Shown piece after piece: positions 39,781-50,046 of a DNA stretch of 64,000 nt (the first letter of the stretch is position 1; the number at the start of each line of letters is the position of its first letter). The notes under the pieces were generated by a model. The model worked only from the letters and a program-made list of their open reading frames with translations, did not search any database and was not told where the DNA came from. This DNA comes from a virus. A program made the position numbers and the translations under genes. The DNA is taken from IMG/VR virus record IMGVR_UViG_3300010885_078967, positions 1-64,000 of that record. One strand, 5' to 3'.

Positions 39781-41415
39781 GTGAAATTAATTAATTGTTT
39801 TCCATCTGGATATAAACCTAACGAAGCTCAACAAACTGTACTCAATAATATTGAGCAAGCATTTTTAGAGGGTCATAAATTTGTTGTGGTAAGAGCACCT
39901 ACCGGTACTGGTAAGTCCTTTATATCAAAAACTGTAGCTAACGCTTCCAATCAATGCTCTAAAGAATTTAGAGATCTTATTACATCTTATCTTGCATATA
40001 AGCAGGATGGTGAGTATGAATATGATTGCGTTAATGAAACTGAAAAGCAACCATTCGGTTGTTTCGCATTAACTGTAACGAAAGGTCTTCAGGATCAATA
40101 CAAGCAATTTTTTGATGATGTAAAAGTTTTAAAAGGTAAAAGTAACTACCTTTGTGAGGTAGATAAAAATTACTCCGTTGAAACAGCACCTTGTGTTCAT
40201 ATTAAAAACTTAAGAGATGAATGTTGGAGAAAAGATTTCTGTACCTATTATAGAGATAGAAACGAGGCAGTTATAAGTCCGTTTGCAACTCTAAACTATA
40301 AAATGTTTTTCTCTTTACCTAACCATGTAAAGCATCGAGATTATATTATTTGTGATGAAGCATCAGAACTAGAAGATGAATTTGTAAAACAATTCACTTG
40401 TAATATTGATACAGATTTTCTTGATGAATGTGATGTGAATTTTTATTCTAGTAGTATTCCAGCAGGTGATTATGCAAAAGCATATCGTGGTGTTGAATCA
40501 CTTGCATTATCCCTTCAAGAGAAGGTAAAGGCAATCGAGTTGACTATTAAAGGTAATAACAAGTTAACTAACTATCTCGAAAACGAAAAGAAGAAGATGC
40601 TCGGGTTAAAAAATCTAAATAGCAAACTTCAATTGCTTATTGAGTCTTGGAATGATTGTGAGTATTTAATTGAAAAGAAAAACGGCAATATTGTTACATT
40701 TACACCACTTAAAGTAGACAGGCTTACAAAATATCTTTTTGATTATGGTAAAAAAATTGTATTGATGTCTGCTACTATTATTGATGAAAAGCTTTTTGCA
40801 AAAACTTTGGGTATTGAAAACTTTAAATTTATTGATGTAACATCACCATTTGATAGTAAAAAAGCTCCGATTTATGTTAATGCAAAACATAAATTAAACG
40901 CATATTCAATGAAGTCAACTTTACCAATAGTGGTTGATATGATACAAAGCATTTGTGATATGCATAAAAATGATAAAGGTATTATTCATACCCATACATT
41001 AGCTATTACAAATGCTATTAAAGCTAAATGTGGTCAAAAAAGGTTTTTGTATCGTGAACAAGGTGTAATGAATGATGAAATTCTTAAACTTCATTATGAA
41101 ACTGAAGATCCAACTATCTTGGTATCACCATCTCTTACTCATGGTGTAGATTTAAAAGATGATTTAGCTCGTTTTCAGATTATTGTAAAAGCTCCATACC
41201 TACCATTAACAGATCAGAGAATTAAAATGTTATTTGATGCAGATAAAAAATGGTATGAAAATAAAATGTTATGTTCACTTATTCAAGCATGCGGAAGAGG
41301 TATCAGATCAAAAGATGATCATTGTGTAACTTATATTTTAGATGCAACTGTACTCAATGTATTAAAAAATAACACTAATATTTTACCTAAATATTTTATC
41401 GACCGATTTGTCTGA
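39781..41415 (+). CDS. DinG/XPD-like iron-sulfur helicase
   Basis: 544 residues starting at GTG. APTGTGKS is motif I and ICDEASELED the DEAH-like motif II. Between them YLCEVD...APCVHI...DECWRKDFCTYY supplies four cysteines in the order expected for the 4Fe-4S cluster of XPD/DinG helicases. IQACGRGIRSKDD is motif VI. A 5'-3' helicase for branched DNA or R-loops is expected. Confidence 0.85.
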   Translation: MKLINCFPSGYKPNEAQQTVLNNIEQAFLEGHKFVVVRAPTGTGKSFISKTVANASNQCSKEFRDLITSYLAYKQDGEYEYDCVNETEKQPFGCFALTVTKGLQDQYKQFFDDVKVLKGKSNYLCEVDKNYSVETAPCVHIKNLRDECWRKDFCTYYRDRNEAVISPFATLNYKMFFSLPNHVKHRDYIICDEASELEDEFVKQFTCNIDTDFLDECDVNFYSSSIPAGDYAKAYRGVESLALSLQEKVKAIELTIKGNNKLTNYLENEKKKMLGLKNLNSKLQLLIESWNDCEYLIEKKNGNIVTFTPLKVDRLTKYLFDYGKKIVLMSATIIDEKLFAKTLGIENFKFIDVTSPFDSKKAPIYVNAKHKLNAYSMKSTLPIVVDMIQSICDMHKNDKGIIHTHTLAITNAIKAKCGQKRFLYREQGVMNDEILKLHYETEDPTILVSPSLTHGVDLKDDLARFQIIVKAPYLPLTDQRIKMLFDADKKWYENKMLCSLIQACGRGIRSKDDHCVTYILDATVLNVLKNNTNILPKYFIDRFV

Positions 41416-41426
41416 TAAATATTTAG

Positions 41427-42558
41427 GTGAAGAATTACACATATCATTTTGAAATCAAGGACTTACTTACGCAGTTTCTAGCTGCGTTTAATGATTGTAT
41501 TATTAAAAGGTATGATAATGATAGAGTACCTAGAACAAATATTGAAGTAAGATATGTACTAGCTCCAAAACCGTGTTCTGTATGACATCATAAATGAACA
41601 GCATAATATTACACTCCCTGTAGTAGCTGTTAACATGACGAATATATCGCGTGATAATGACCGCGTGTTTAATAAATTGGATGGGTTCTATATGCAAAAG
41701 ATATATAACCGAAATAGCGCAACATTTAGTAAGATACCTACACCAACACCTGTTAATATAACAGTTTCACTTTCTATAATTGCAAAATTCCAATCTGATA
41801 TTGATCAGATTTTATCTAATTTTGTTCCATATAATAACCCGTATATTATAATTTCATGGAAGGTACCAGAATCAGCTGGGTTAAGCTATTATGGTGAGAT
41901 AAGATCCGAGGTATTATGGGATGGTAATATCAATCTTAACCCACCTATAGAGCTTACATCATCTGACAAATATAATATTGTTGCTGACACAACCTTTACA
42001 ATAAAAGGTTGGTTATTTAAAAAGTTCGAAGAAGCATCAAATATTTTTGTTATCGATACAAATTTTTATAACCTAACAGCTAAATCAGGTCCTGCTCTAA
42101 CACAAAATTCTTATTTTACACTTTCTGGTATGAATTTAACAGGTGTAACAGAATCATTTTCTATATCTGGTATACCTTCTGTTAGAAGTATTAATGCTAG
42201 AACATCCTTTAGCTCTAAAGCTCAAGTTGAAATTACTCAAAATACAACAGTACGTAATCAGTTATCAAATCTAACATTTTCGGTGGGTGGTGAATGGTAT
42301 AAAGATAGTGATGTTTTATATTTGATGTTATCGTCAAATAATACTAGCTTATACCCAGGATTCACATCTATATCTACAATCGAACAAGGCACAGTAAGTG
42401 GGTTTCTTATTGATGATTATACAATAGTTAGCGATAAATTATTATTTTTCACCTTACCATATACCCAACAAACAGGTGATTTTACAATAGTTGTTGCAAA
42501 TGAAGTTGGTTGGGATTCATCATATCAATCAAGAAACATTGTTTTTACACTTATTTGA
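41427..42558 (+). pseudogene. 15: gp15-like tail terminator gene with frameshift
   Basis: The frame from GTG 41427 (MKNYTYHFEIKDLLTQFLAAF...) stops at 41585. The same protein continues in the +1 frame from about 41572 (RVLYDIINEQHNITLPVVAVNMTNISR) to 42558. The pattern LPVVAVNM...ITVSLSIIAKFQSDIDQILSNFVPYNNPYIII...FTIKGWLFK parallels T4 gp15, the tail sheath terminator. The C-terminal third adds Ig-like beta strands. The fault lies in the AAAACC at 41567-41572, one base too many. Confidence 0.65.
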
Positions 42559-42575
42559 GTTAAATATATAATAAT

Positions 42576-44351
42576 ATGGCAATGCAAGAAAACAATACAG
42601 GTAAATCATCAACATTTGGTAGGGGTCTAATGACCTATATTGCACAAAGGTTGCCTTACTCATACAAAGAAGTAGATAACATCCAAGAAAAAAATCCCAA
42701 GTATGAGGTTTTTGCAAAAAATGGACCAAAGCGCTCTGAGGCATTAGCAAATAATTCGATAGCTATTGGAAATCAAGGTGAGCCTGGCGGTGGTCTATTT
42801 GCTGCTGATAAAAGTCTTCAATCTGTTCTTTATTCCAACGTTAATTCAGACAAAGCTGGTAGATTACGTGATTATCGAATTATGGCAGCATATTCTGATG
42901 TCGCTGATGCATTAGATGAAATTTGTGATGAATTTGTTAACAAAGATGAAAATGGTAATATTGTAAATTTGGAGTTTAGGGACATAAAACTTACAGATGA
43001 TCAACAACAAACTATAACAAAAGAGTTTAATAAAATTGTAGAATATTTTGATTTTGAAAGTAAAGGTTGGTCGTATATCAGACAATTTCTTACTGAAGGT
43101 GAAGTATTTTTTGAAAATATTATTCATAAAGATTATTCAGATCAAGGTATTTTAGGGTTCGTTAATATACCATCTGAACTTTGCGACCCTGTATATAACA
43201 ACTTACAAAACCTTATGATCAAAGGTTATATTTATAAAAAACCTATTCTTGATCCTAAGCAACCTCAAAAGGTGGAAAAATATGATTATATCCCAATGGA
43301 TGAAAATCAGATTACATATATCAACTCTGGTATATATGATGAAAATAGAACATTTGTTTTACCAATTTTAGAAAATGCAAGAAGAGCTTATAGACAGCTT
43401 TCTCTAATTGAAGATGCTATTGTTATTTACCGAATGGTAAGAGCACCAGAACGTCTTGTATTCAACGTTGATGTTGGTAATATGCCACCACCAAAAGCAG
43501 AAGCATATCTTCGTAAGCTTATTCAGAATTATTGGTCAACAAAGACGTTTGATGTTGATCAAGGTGATGCAGTACAAAAATTTACACCACAATCAATGCT
43601 AGATGCATTCTGGTTTGCAAAGCGTCAAGGATCAGAAGGTACAGATGTAAAACAACTTCCTGGTGGTGCTAATCTTGGTGAATTATCTGATTTGATGTAC
43701 TTTATCAAAAAGCTATATAGATCACTTAAAGTACCAACATCAAGACTTGACCCCCAAGATGCATTTAGAGATGGTAGTGAAATTTTAAGAGAAGAACTTA
43801 AATTTGCACGTTTTGTTATTAGAATGCAGCAAAGATTTTCCTCAGCAATCAAAAAGACATTCATTACCCATCTCAAACTTAAAAATATTTGGGATGAATA
43901 TGAATTAAAAGAAACTAATTTAAGTGTAGATTTTAATGCTCCAACTAACTTCTACGATTTGAGAGAAAATCAAAAGATGGAACTTAAAACAACAACTTAC
44001 AATAATATCACACAAAGTGAATTTATTTCTAAGACATACGCTCAAAAAAGATATCTTAATTGGACAGACCTCCAGGTTCTTGCTAATAGAGAGTATCTTA
44101 GAAAAGATGCAGAGTTCCAATGGGAATTACAACAAATTGGTAATTCTGGTCCTAACTGGAAGGAAGCTATCGAAGCAGGAGCTCCTCCAGCAGAAGGAGG
44201 CGCTGATCTCGGTGGTGGAGGAGGAGGTGGTGGAGGAGGCTTACCTCCGTCATTTGGAGGTGGTCCAGCAGAAGTAGGTGGTGAAGCACCACCAGAGGGT
44301 GAAGCACCACCACCAGAAGCTCCTCCAGCTAGTGAAGCTCCAACAGCTTAA
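42576..44351 (+). CDS. 20: Portal protein gp20
   Basis: 591 residues (T4: 524). RAPERLVFNVDVGNMPPPKAEAYLR and AYSDVADALDEICDEFV are family signatures, and LYRSLKVPTSRLDP is the wing/stem region. The last 60 residues are a Gly/Pro/Ala/Glu-rich tail not found in T4. It forms the dodecameric ring that anchors the packaging motor and neck. Confidence 0.95.
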   Translation: MAMQENNTGKSSTFGRGLMTYIAQRLPYSYKEVDNIQEKNPKYEVFAKNGPKRSEALANNSIAIGNQGEPGGGLFAADKSLQSVLYSNVNSDKAGRLRDYRIMAAYSDVADALDEICDEFVNKDENGNIVNLEFRDIKLTDDQQQTITKEFNKIVEYFDFESKGWSYIRQFLTEGEVFFENIIHKDYSDQGILGFVNIPSELCDPVYNNLQNLMIKGYIYKKPILDPKQPQKVEKYDYIPMDENQITYINSGIYDENRTFVLPILENARRAYRQLSLIEDAIVIYRMVRAPERLVFNVDVGNMPPPKAEAYLRKLIQNYWSTKTFDVDQGDAVQKFTPQSMLDAFWFAKRQGSEGTDVKQLPGGANLGELSDLMYFIKKLYRSLKVPTSRLDPQDAFRDGSEILREELKFARFVIRMQQRFSSAIKKTFITHLKLKNIWDEYELKETNLSVDFNAPTNFYDLRENQKMELKTTTYNNITQSEFISKTYAQKRYLNWTDLQVLANREYLRKDAEFQWELQQIGNSGPNWKEAIEAGAPPAEGGADLGGGGGGGGGGLPPSFGGGPAEVGGEAPPEGEAPPPEAPPASEAPTA

Positions 44352-44360
44352 ATAACATAA

Positions 44361-45506
44361 ATGAGCTTACCTTGTACAATAACCCCTATTTCAGCGTTTC
44401 AGTCTACTAATCTTAATTCAAAGATTACAACATTTGATAGGTTAGGTGATAGAATTTTACGTTCAATGGGTTACCCGTTAGTAACGGTTGAAATTCATAA
44501 AGATCAACTCTATGAGAACATTTCGATAGCTATTGAAATGTTTACAAAATATGCTGGGTACACTAAAGAGTATTTGATTTTCGATTCAAGATTATATGAA
44601 CATGACGTAGGCCTACCTATAGATAAGCTTTATACGCTAGCTAGAACCGGGTTAACTCAAGCAGAACAAAATAGTCATTTAATTACACAACCAAGTTCAT
44701 CGTTTTATTATACTGTTTCCAATACAGCTTATGTATGTACATCTGCAATATCAAGCTCTGTATTTACCTCATCATCTTCGTTAAGTGTATTCACTAATGG
44801 TATTTCTACATATGAACTTATAAGTGTACCAACATATAATGAAATTATAGCATTAAGCGGACCGTTATCTAGCTCATTCAAATCATCATTTGTACCAACA
44901 CCAACTGTACAGCAACAGGCTGTTCCAGGTTTAAGAATTAACTCTATATATGATTATGATGTTCTAGATTATAGAAAGGTTATTAGTATAACTAGTTTAG
45001 AAGAAGGTAGCAATCAGGGTATTAATACCTTGTTTACATTAGAGCAAACATTATCACAACAGACATATTTTTCATATGCATTAGGTAATTATGGGTTTGA
45101 CCTTGTATCATGGTATACAATGAAAGAGTGGATTGATATGAGAGAGAAAGTTTTAGCTACAAAACGCTCATATGAATTTAACGACAGAACACAGATTCTT
45201 AAAATCTTCCCACAACCATCAGGTACATCTCAGTTCTATGCTGTTCTTACATGTTATGTTGAAAAAGCCATACGTGATATGATTATGGAGCCTTGGATAT
45301 ATCAATATGCTCTTGCATTGAGTAAAATTTCTGTTGGTAGAGTTAGAGGTAAATTTGGTCAGGTAGCACTACTTGGTGGTGGATCACTTAACTACGATTT
45401 ATTAGAAGAAGGTAAGAGTGAAAAAGCTGAACTTGAGAAAAAACTCTACGAAGGCGCATCTCCAGGTTTCGGTGATAATGATCCTATAATGTTCTTTGTC
45501 GGTTAA
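44361..45506 (+). CDS. Virion structural protein next to portal
   Basis: 381 residues. FDRLGDRILRSMGYPLVTVEIHKDQLYENISIAIEMF begins a helical module seen in structural proteins of marine T4-like phages; Ser/Thr-rich loops occupy the middle. It overlaps gp4 by 1 bp. Likely a neck or head protein; exact place unknown. Confidence 0.6.
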   Translation: MSLPCTITPISAFQSTNLNSKITTFDRLGDRILRSMGYPLVTVEIHKDQLYENISIAIEMFTKYAGYTKEYLIFDSRLYEHDVGLPIDKLYTLARTGLTQAEQNSHLITQPSSSFYYTVSNTAYVCTSAISSSVFTSSSSLSVFTNGISTYELISVPTYNEIIALSGPLSSSFKSSFVPTPTVQQQAVPGLRINSIYDYDVLDYRKVISITSLEEGSNQGINTLFTLEQTLSQQTYFSYALGNYGFDLVSWYTMKEWIDMREKVLATKRSYEFNDRTQILKIFPQPSGTSQFYAVLTCYVEKAIRDMIMEPWIYQYALALSKISVGRVRGKFGQVALLGGGSLNYDLLEEGKSEKAELEKKLYEGASPGFGDNDPIMFFVG

Positions 45507-45958
45507 TGATGAAGAAAAATTCAAAATATACTCAAGGTGTTTTCATACCAAAAAATATAAACAAGTTTATTGGTACTAAGGCATTTTATAGATCGTCTTT
45601 AGAATTACGATTTATGAAGTTCTGCGATTTTAATGAAAATGTATTAAAGTGGGGATCTGAAAATATTATCATTCCATATTTGAATCCATTAGATGGTAAA
45701 ATGCATCGATACTTTGTAGATAATTTTGTGAAAATAAAAGAGGGTAGTGGTAAGATAAAAAGGTATCTTGTGGAGATAAAACCATCTGGTCAACTACTAC
45801 CACCTAAAACCAATTATCGTAAGAAATCTAATCTGATTTACGAACAAACGATGTATATAACTAACCAAGCTAAATGGCAAGCAGCTCGTGAATGGTGCAA
45901 TAAAAAGGACCTAGAGTTTATTATTATCACAGAAAAACACTTAACAGTAAATAAATAA
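45506..45958 (+). CDS. 4: Head completion protein gp4
   Basis: 150 residues, the same length as T4 gp4. FYRSSLELRFMKFCD, ENIIIPYLNPLDGKMHRYFVDNFV and YLVEIKPSGQLLPP follow the gp4 pattern, with the D...ExK residues of a TnsA-like nuclease fold. It finishes the packaged head before tail joining. Confidence 0.85.
   Translation: MMKKNSKYTQGVFIPKNINKFIGTKAFYRSSLELRFMKFCDFNENVLKWGSENIIIPYLNPLDGKMHRYFVDNFVKIKEGSGKIKRYLVEIKPSGQLLPPKTNYRKKSNLIYEQTMYITNQAKWQAAREWCNKKDLEFIIITEKHLTVNK
45952..45957 (+). promoter_or_regulatory. Late-type box TAAATA before gp21
   Basis: TAAATA exactly 5 bp before ATG 45963, overlapping the gp4 stop codon. Confidence 0.55.
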
Positions 45959-45962
45959 GTAT

Positions 45963-46625
45963 ATGGCAATGCGTCTAAACCTACTAGTAGAAAAACCAAT
46001 TAAAGAAGAATTCGAATATATCTACGAAGAACAAAATAGAAACGCTCCGTCGTCTTTATATATCAAAGGCCCTTATATGATGGCAGAAGATGTTAATAAG
46101 AATAATCGTAGGTACCCAAAAGATGAACTTGAACGCGAAGTAAGACGTTATAATGAAGAAATGATTAAGACACAACGTGCAATGGGTGAACTTAATCATC
46201 CTACATCTGCAGACGTTGATCTTGAAAGAGCTTGTCACCTTGTTACAGAAATGTATTGTGAAGGGAATATTTACGTTGGTAAGTCGAAAGTATTATCCAC
46301 ACCTTGTGGGTTAATCGTTAAGTCACTTATTAATGATGGTGTGAAGGTTGGTATGTCTTCACGTGCTTTAGGAACTTTAGAAGAAAGTTCAAAGTATAAT
46401 ACAGTTCGTAACATGAGACTTATTGCAGTTGATTGTGTTGCTGATCCATCATGCCCAAAAGCTTTTGTTAATGGTATTTTAGAATCAAAACAATTTGTTC
46501 TTGCATTAGATGGTAAGTTTGAAGAAGCTTATGACACACTTCAAAAAAGTATTGGTTCATTACCTAGAAATAATGTAGATAAATTTCTCACTGAACAGAT
46601 CTTAAAATTCATCTCTAGACTATAA
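45963..46625 (+). CDS. 21: Prohead protease gp21
   Basis: 220 residues. GELNHPTSADVDLERACHLV holds the catalytic His and GMSSRALGTLEE the serine of the phage prohead protease clan. It cuts scaffold, capsid and internal proteins after Glu during head maturation, and the N-termini of several proteins at 11-18 kb look like its substrates. Confidence 0.93.
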   Translation: MAMRLNLLVEKPIKEEFEYIYEEQNRNAPSSLYIKGPYMMAEDVNKNNRRYPKDELEREVRRYNEEMIKTQRAMGELNHPTSADVDLERACHLVTEMYCEGNIYVGKSKVLSTPCGLIVKSLINDGVKVGMSSRALGTLEESSKYNTVRNMRLIAVDCVADPSCPKAFVNGILESKQFVLALDGKFEEAYDTLQKSIGSLPRNNVDKFLTEQILKFISRL

Positions 46626-46628
46626 ATA
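46621..46628 (+). promoter_or_regulatory. Late promoter TATAAATA
   Basis: TATAAATA built over the gp21 stop codon, 5 bp before ATG 46634. Confidence 0.65.
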
Positions 46629-46633
46629 ACTAT

Positions 46634-46909
46634 ATGGCAAAGGCTAAAAAGACTTCTAAAAAGGGTAGTAAACCTGACTATATCGATCTTGACAAAGATG
46701 GTAACAAAAAAGAATCGATGAAAAAAGCAGCTAAGGATGCTAAAAAACCAAAGAAAAAGAAAGTTATTAAAGAAAATGTTTTAATTGCAAACTTTATTAA
46801 GTGTATAAGCGAAGAAAAGTATGCTGAAGCTAATAAATATTTGAAGCAAGTAATTGAGAATAAGCTCATGAAGAGAATTTCTCAAGCTATGAAGCCAACA
46901 CTTTTTTAA
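46634..46909 (+). CDS. Prohead core protein (gp67/68-like)
   Basis: 91 residues, very Lys-rich, with YIDLDKDGNKKESMKKAAKD resembling a calcium-loop (DxDxDG) and a helical end EENVLIANFIKCISEEKYAEANKYLKQV split here by natural order. Position between gp21 and gp22 matches the small core proteins gp67/gp68. Assignment rests mainly on order. Confidence 0.6.
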   Translation: MAKAKKTSKKGSKPDYIDLDKDGNKKESMKKAAKDAKKPKKKKVIKENVLIANFIKCISEEKYAEANKYLKQVIENKLMKRISQAMKPTLF

Positions 46910-46914
46910 AATTT

Positions 46915-47760
46915 ATGCTTAAGGACCTAATCCCACAGAACATCTTATCAGAAGAGTCAGTTAATGCAATTGAAAAAGCATTTACACAAAAGCTTAATCT
47001 TCACGTTGAATCAGCTCTTACTAAACAAGACGAACTTTACGCTTCAAAATTAAAGTCACTTCTAGAGGCTATCAACAAAGATCATTCCGATAAGCTTACA
47101 AAAGTTGTTGAAGCTATTGACAAAAATAACGCTGTAAAGCTTATTAAAATTGTCAAAAAATATGAAGGTGAGCTTAATGAAAACGCTTCTACTTTCAAAT
47201 CACAAATCGTAGATAATATTTCCACATACCTTGAAGCTTATATCAGTGAAGCTATTCCAGTAGCTGCAATTGAAGAAGCTACTAAGAATAAGCAAGCACT
47301 TGCTATTCTTGAAGGTTTGAGAAAAACACTAGCAGTTGATTCAGCTCTTATGAAAGAGTCAATCAAAGATGCGGTTGTTGAAGGTAAGCAACAAATTGAT
47401 GAAGCTACCCAACAATCACAAAAGCTTGTGAAAGAAAACAATCAACTTAAGAGAAAAATTGACGACATGAATAAGAATTTATTCATCGAATCAAAAGTCG
47501 CTAAAATGACTGCATCAAAGAATGAATATATTAAAAAGATTCTCTCTGATAAAGATCTTAAGTTTGTACAAGAAAATTTTGATTATGTATCAAAACTCTA
47601 TGACAAGAGAGATGCTGAACAGCTTGAAACCATTAAGGAACAAGCATTCAACAATCGCACTGTTAAGAGCGATGCTCCTAAAGTTGTTACAGAAAACAAC
47701 AGAGGGATTAAGCATAATCCGCTAATTTCTTCTTATCTAGGTCAACTTGATAGGAAGTAA
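46915..47760 (+). CDS. 22: Prohead scaffold gp22
   Basis: 281 residues, mostly coiled coil (QQSQKLVKENNQLKRKIDD), acidic and basic alternating, no Cys or Trp. The C-terminus (NPLISSYLGQLDRK) and its place between gp21 and gp23 match T4 gp22. It forms the inner core that gp23 assembles around and is digested by gp21. Confidence 0.88.
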   Translation: MLKDLIPQNILSEESVNAIEKAFTQKLNLHVESALTKQDELYASKLKSLLEAINKDHSDKLTKVVEAIDKNNAVKLIKIVKKYEGELNENASTFKSQIVDNISTYLEAYISEAIPVAAIEEATKNKQALAILEGLRKTLAVDSALMKESIKDAVVEGKQQIDEATQQSQKLVKENNQLKRKIDDMNKNLFIESKVAKMTASKNEYIKKILSDKDLKFVQENFDYVSKLYDKRDAEQLETIKEQAFNNRTVKSDAPKVVTENNRGIKHNPLISSYLGQLDRK

Positions 47761-47821
47761 GATTTAATGAAGTCAGTCATATGACTTGAGTTGCTTGGGT
47801 ATCCAATCCCATGAGTCCAAA

Positions 47822-49357
47822 ATGATAAAACGTATGAAAATCAACGCTCCACAGTCCTTCATCGATCAATCAAGAGCTGACGCTCTTCTTGAAAAATGGG
47901 CTCCTGTATTAGACTATACGTCTAGCACAGTTGCTCCAATCGAGGATTCTTATAAGCGCTACACGACAGCAGTACTTCTTGAAAACCAAGAACAGTTCTG
48001 TTTTCGTGAGTCCAACCAAGCCGGTGGCACCGGTTCAGCATTCAGTAACGGTTCAGTAAATGTGAACCAATACGGTGGTGCTGTACCAAATGGTGACAAC
48101 TATGCTACAGGTGACGCGCGCTTACCTAAGATCCTTATTCCGATGATCAGACGTACATTCCCAGAGCTTATTTCGAACGAAATCGTTGGTGTACAGCCTA
48201 TGACAGGTCCAGTAGGACTTGCATTCGCTCTTCGCTACAAGTATGGAACACAAACCCTTGGTGGTGCTAATCTCACAGATGGCTACTTTACCAATGGTAC
48301 ACCTCCTACTGCAGCGTCGTCCACAGGTGCAGCTCATAACCAGCAAGGTGTATCCTACACTGGTCAGAACACACCATATGGTGACAACGAATTAGGATTC
48401 CAGTTCTTAGAAACTCGCTTCACAGGCACTTCTTCTCAATACCTTAGTGGTCTTGGAAGTGGTTCTGCGTTCTCGTTCCTAGGTCCTGATCAAGGTGTTG
48501 CCGAAATTCTTAAGAATTTCGAAATCAACTCCAACATTCCTACAGTAGAAGTAAGCTTTGAAAAGACATCAGTTGAAGCAGGTACCCGTAGATTGGGTGC
48601 TCGCTGGTCCATCGAATTAGAGCAGGATCTCAAGAACATGAATGGTATCGATATCGATGCTGAATTAACTAACGCTATGTCGTATGAAATTCAAGCAGAA
48701 ATCGACCGTGAAATGGTCATGAGAATGATCCAATCAGCTCTTAACGGTGGTGCAACAGCAGGCTACTCCTTCTGGAGTCCAGCCTCAGCTGACGGTCGCT
48801 GGTTAGCAGAACGCAATCGTGATTTCTATCAGAAACTTATTATCGAAGCAAACCGAATCGCCGTCCGTAACAGAAGAGGGGCAGCAAACTTCATTGTAGC
48901 AACACCACGTGTGTGCGCTATTCTTGAAATGCTACCTGAATTCCAATGGATGTCTGTTGATGGTAACGTCAACACACAAGGTGTAGGTATTGCTAAGGTA
49001 GGTACAGTTGGTGGTAGATTCACAGTATACCGTGATACACGTACAGAAGTTCAGAACCCCGGCTACGGCTCAACCACAGGATACGGCAATCCTTCAGGTC
49101 GCACAACAGCGCTTGAATATGCTCTCCTAGGTTACAAAGGTCCTGAATTTTATGATACAGGTATCATCTATTGCCCTTACATTCCAATCATGGTACAGAG
49201 AACTATCGGTCCAAACGATTTCGCCCCACGCGTAGGCTTGCTTACACGTTATGGTGTTGTCGATAACATCTTTGGTGCAAATCTCTATTACCACATTGTA
49301 ATTGTAACAGGTCTAGGTACTGCGTTCACTCCTGGTGTACAGTCTGTTTACATGTAA
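47822..49357 (+). CDS. 23: Major capsid protein gp23
   Basis: About 511 residues from ATG 47822; a TTG at 47786 and ATG 47834 are alternatives. RADALLEKWAPVLDYTS, AVLLENQEQFCFRE, MIRRTFPELISNEIVGVQPMTGPVGL and RSPF-like WSPASADGRW are strong gp23 signatures. T4 gp23 loses 65 N-terminal residues to gp21. A 12-bp palindrome AGTCATATGACT precedes the gene. Followed by a strong terminator. Confidence 0.95.
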   Translation: MIKRMKINAPQSFIDQSRADALLEKWAPVLDYTSSTVAPIEDSYKRYTTAVLLENQEQFCFRESNQAGGTGSAFSNGSVNVNQYGGAVPNGDNYATGDARLPKILIPMIRRTFPELISNEIVGVQPMTGPVGLAFALRYKYGTQTLGGANLTDGYFTNGTPPTAASSTGAAHNQQGVSYTGQNTPYGDNELGFQFLETRFTGTSSQYLSGLGSGSAFSFLGPDQGVAEILKNFEINSNIPTVEVSFEKTSVEAGTRRLGARWSIELEQDLKNMNGIDIDAELTNAMSYEIQAEIDREMVMRMIQSALNGGATAGYSFWSPASADGRWLAERNRDFYQKLIIEANRIAVRNRRGAANFIVATPRVCAILEMLPEFQWMSVDGNVNTQGVGIAKVGTVGGRFTVYRDTRTEVQNPGYGSTTGYGNPSGRTTALEYALLGYKGPEFYDTGIIYCPYIPIMVQRTIGPNDFAPRVGLLTRYGVVDNIFGANLYYHIVIVTGLGTAFTPGVQSVYM

Positions 49358-49382
49358 TAATTCTAAAACTTAATGTTTTATA

Positions 49383-49414
49383 CCCTTGGTGGATTGCTAC
49401 ACCAAGGGTTTTTT
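49383..49414 (+). terminator. Terminator after gp23
   Basis: CCCTTGGTG / CACCAAGGG stem (49383-49391, 49400-49408), 8-base loop and six T. Confidence 0.92.
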
Positions 49415-49438
49415 ATGTAAAAAATACCCAACGAAGCA

Positions 49439-49444
49439 TAAATA
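49439..49444 (+). promoter_or_regulatory. Late-type box TAAATA
   Basis: CATAAATA, 5 bp before ATG 49450, just after the gp23 terminator. Confidence 0.55.
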
Positions 49445-49449
49445 TTAAT

Positions 49450-49986
49450 ATGCCTTACGACTATCTTCTACCGCTTTCTAACCGTACAGTTCAAACTGTT
49501 ACACGTACTCCTGCAACATCTGCTATTAGTGGTACTCTTTCTCTTTCAGCTGCTACCACTCTTGTTGTGCCTTCGTTGAGTGGAACCACAACAGTAAGTA
49601 ACTTGTCTGTAGCGTTTACTCTTACTCCAAATGCTACTCTTAACGGTGTTAGTGCTACACCTATTGGTATCAGTTTAACGCAAGGTACAAGACTTGGTGC
49701 TGTTGTTGTATACGGTAAAGTTGATACATCCACATTTACACAGAGTACATCTACTATTACCGCTACTATTAAGTTCAATGATCCAAACTATGTTACTACT
49801 AACATTAATATTTCTGCAAGAGGTACATCAGCTGTTGCTTTAAGCACAAGTCAACTTGATAATCCTTTAGTTATTTTAGCAACTGATGGTGATTATACAG
49901 CTACATTTAGCGGTTTAACATCAACAAATGTTGTTTACCGTACAGTTGGTCGTCAAGTAAGACTTCGTCAAGGTTACGAAGCCTAA
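49450..49986 (+). CDS. Putative capsid decoration or structural beta protein
   Basis: 178 residues, Thr/Ser/Val-rich with regularly spaced beta strands and no Cys or Trp (VTRTPATSAISGTLSLSAATTLVV...). Its own late box and terminators on both sides, directly after gp23, suggest an abundant late virion protein such as a head decoration. No sequence family recognised. Confidence 0.55.
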   Translation: MPYDYLLPLSNRTVQTVTRTPATSAISGTLSLSAATTLVVPSLSGTTTVSNLSVAFTLTPNATLNGVSATPIGISLTQGTRLGAVVVYGKVDTSTFTQSTSTITATIKFNDPNYVTTNINISARGTSAVALSTSQLDNPLVILATDGDYTATFSGLTSTNVVYRTVGRQVRLRQGYEA

Positions 49987-49995
49987 TTCATATAC

Positions 49996-50032
49996 AAAAA
50001 AGCCCGATGAATTAATTCATCGGGCTTTTTTT
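49996..50032. terminator. Bidirectional terminator
   Basis: Perfect 26-bp palindrome (50001-50026, GCCCGATGAATT arms) with A-run before and T-run after. It serves the plus gene ending at 49986 and the minus operon ending at 50047. Confidence 0.93.
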
Positions 50033-50046
50033 ATGTTCAGATGGAA

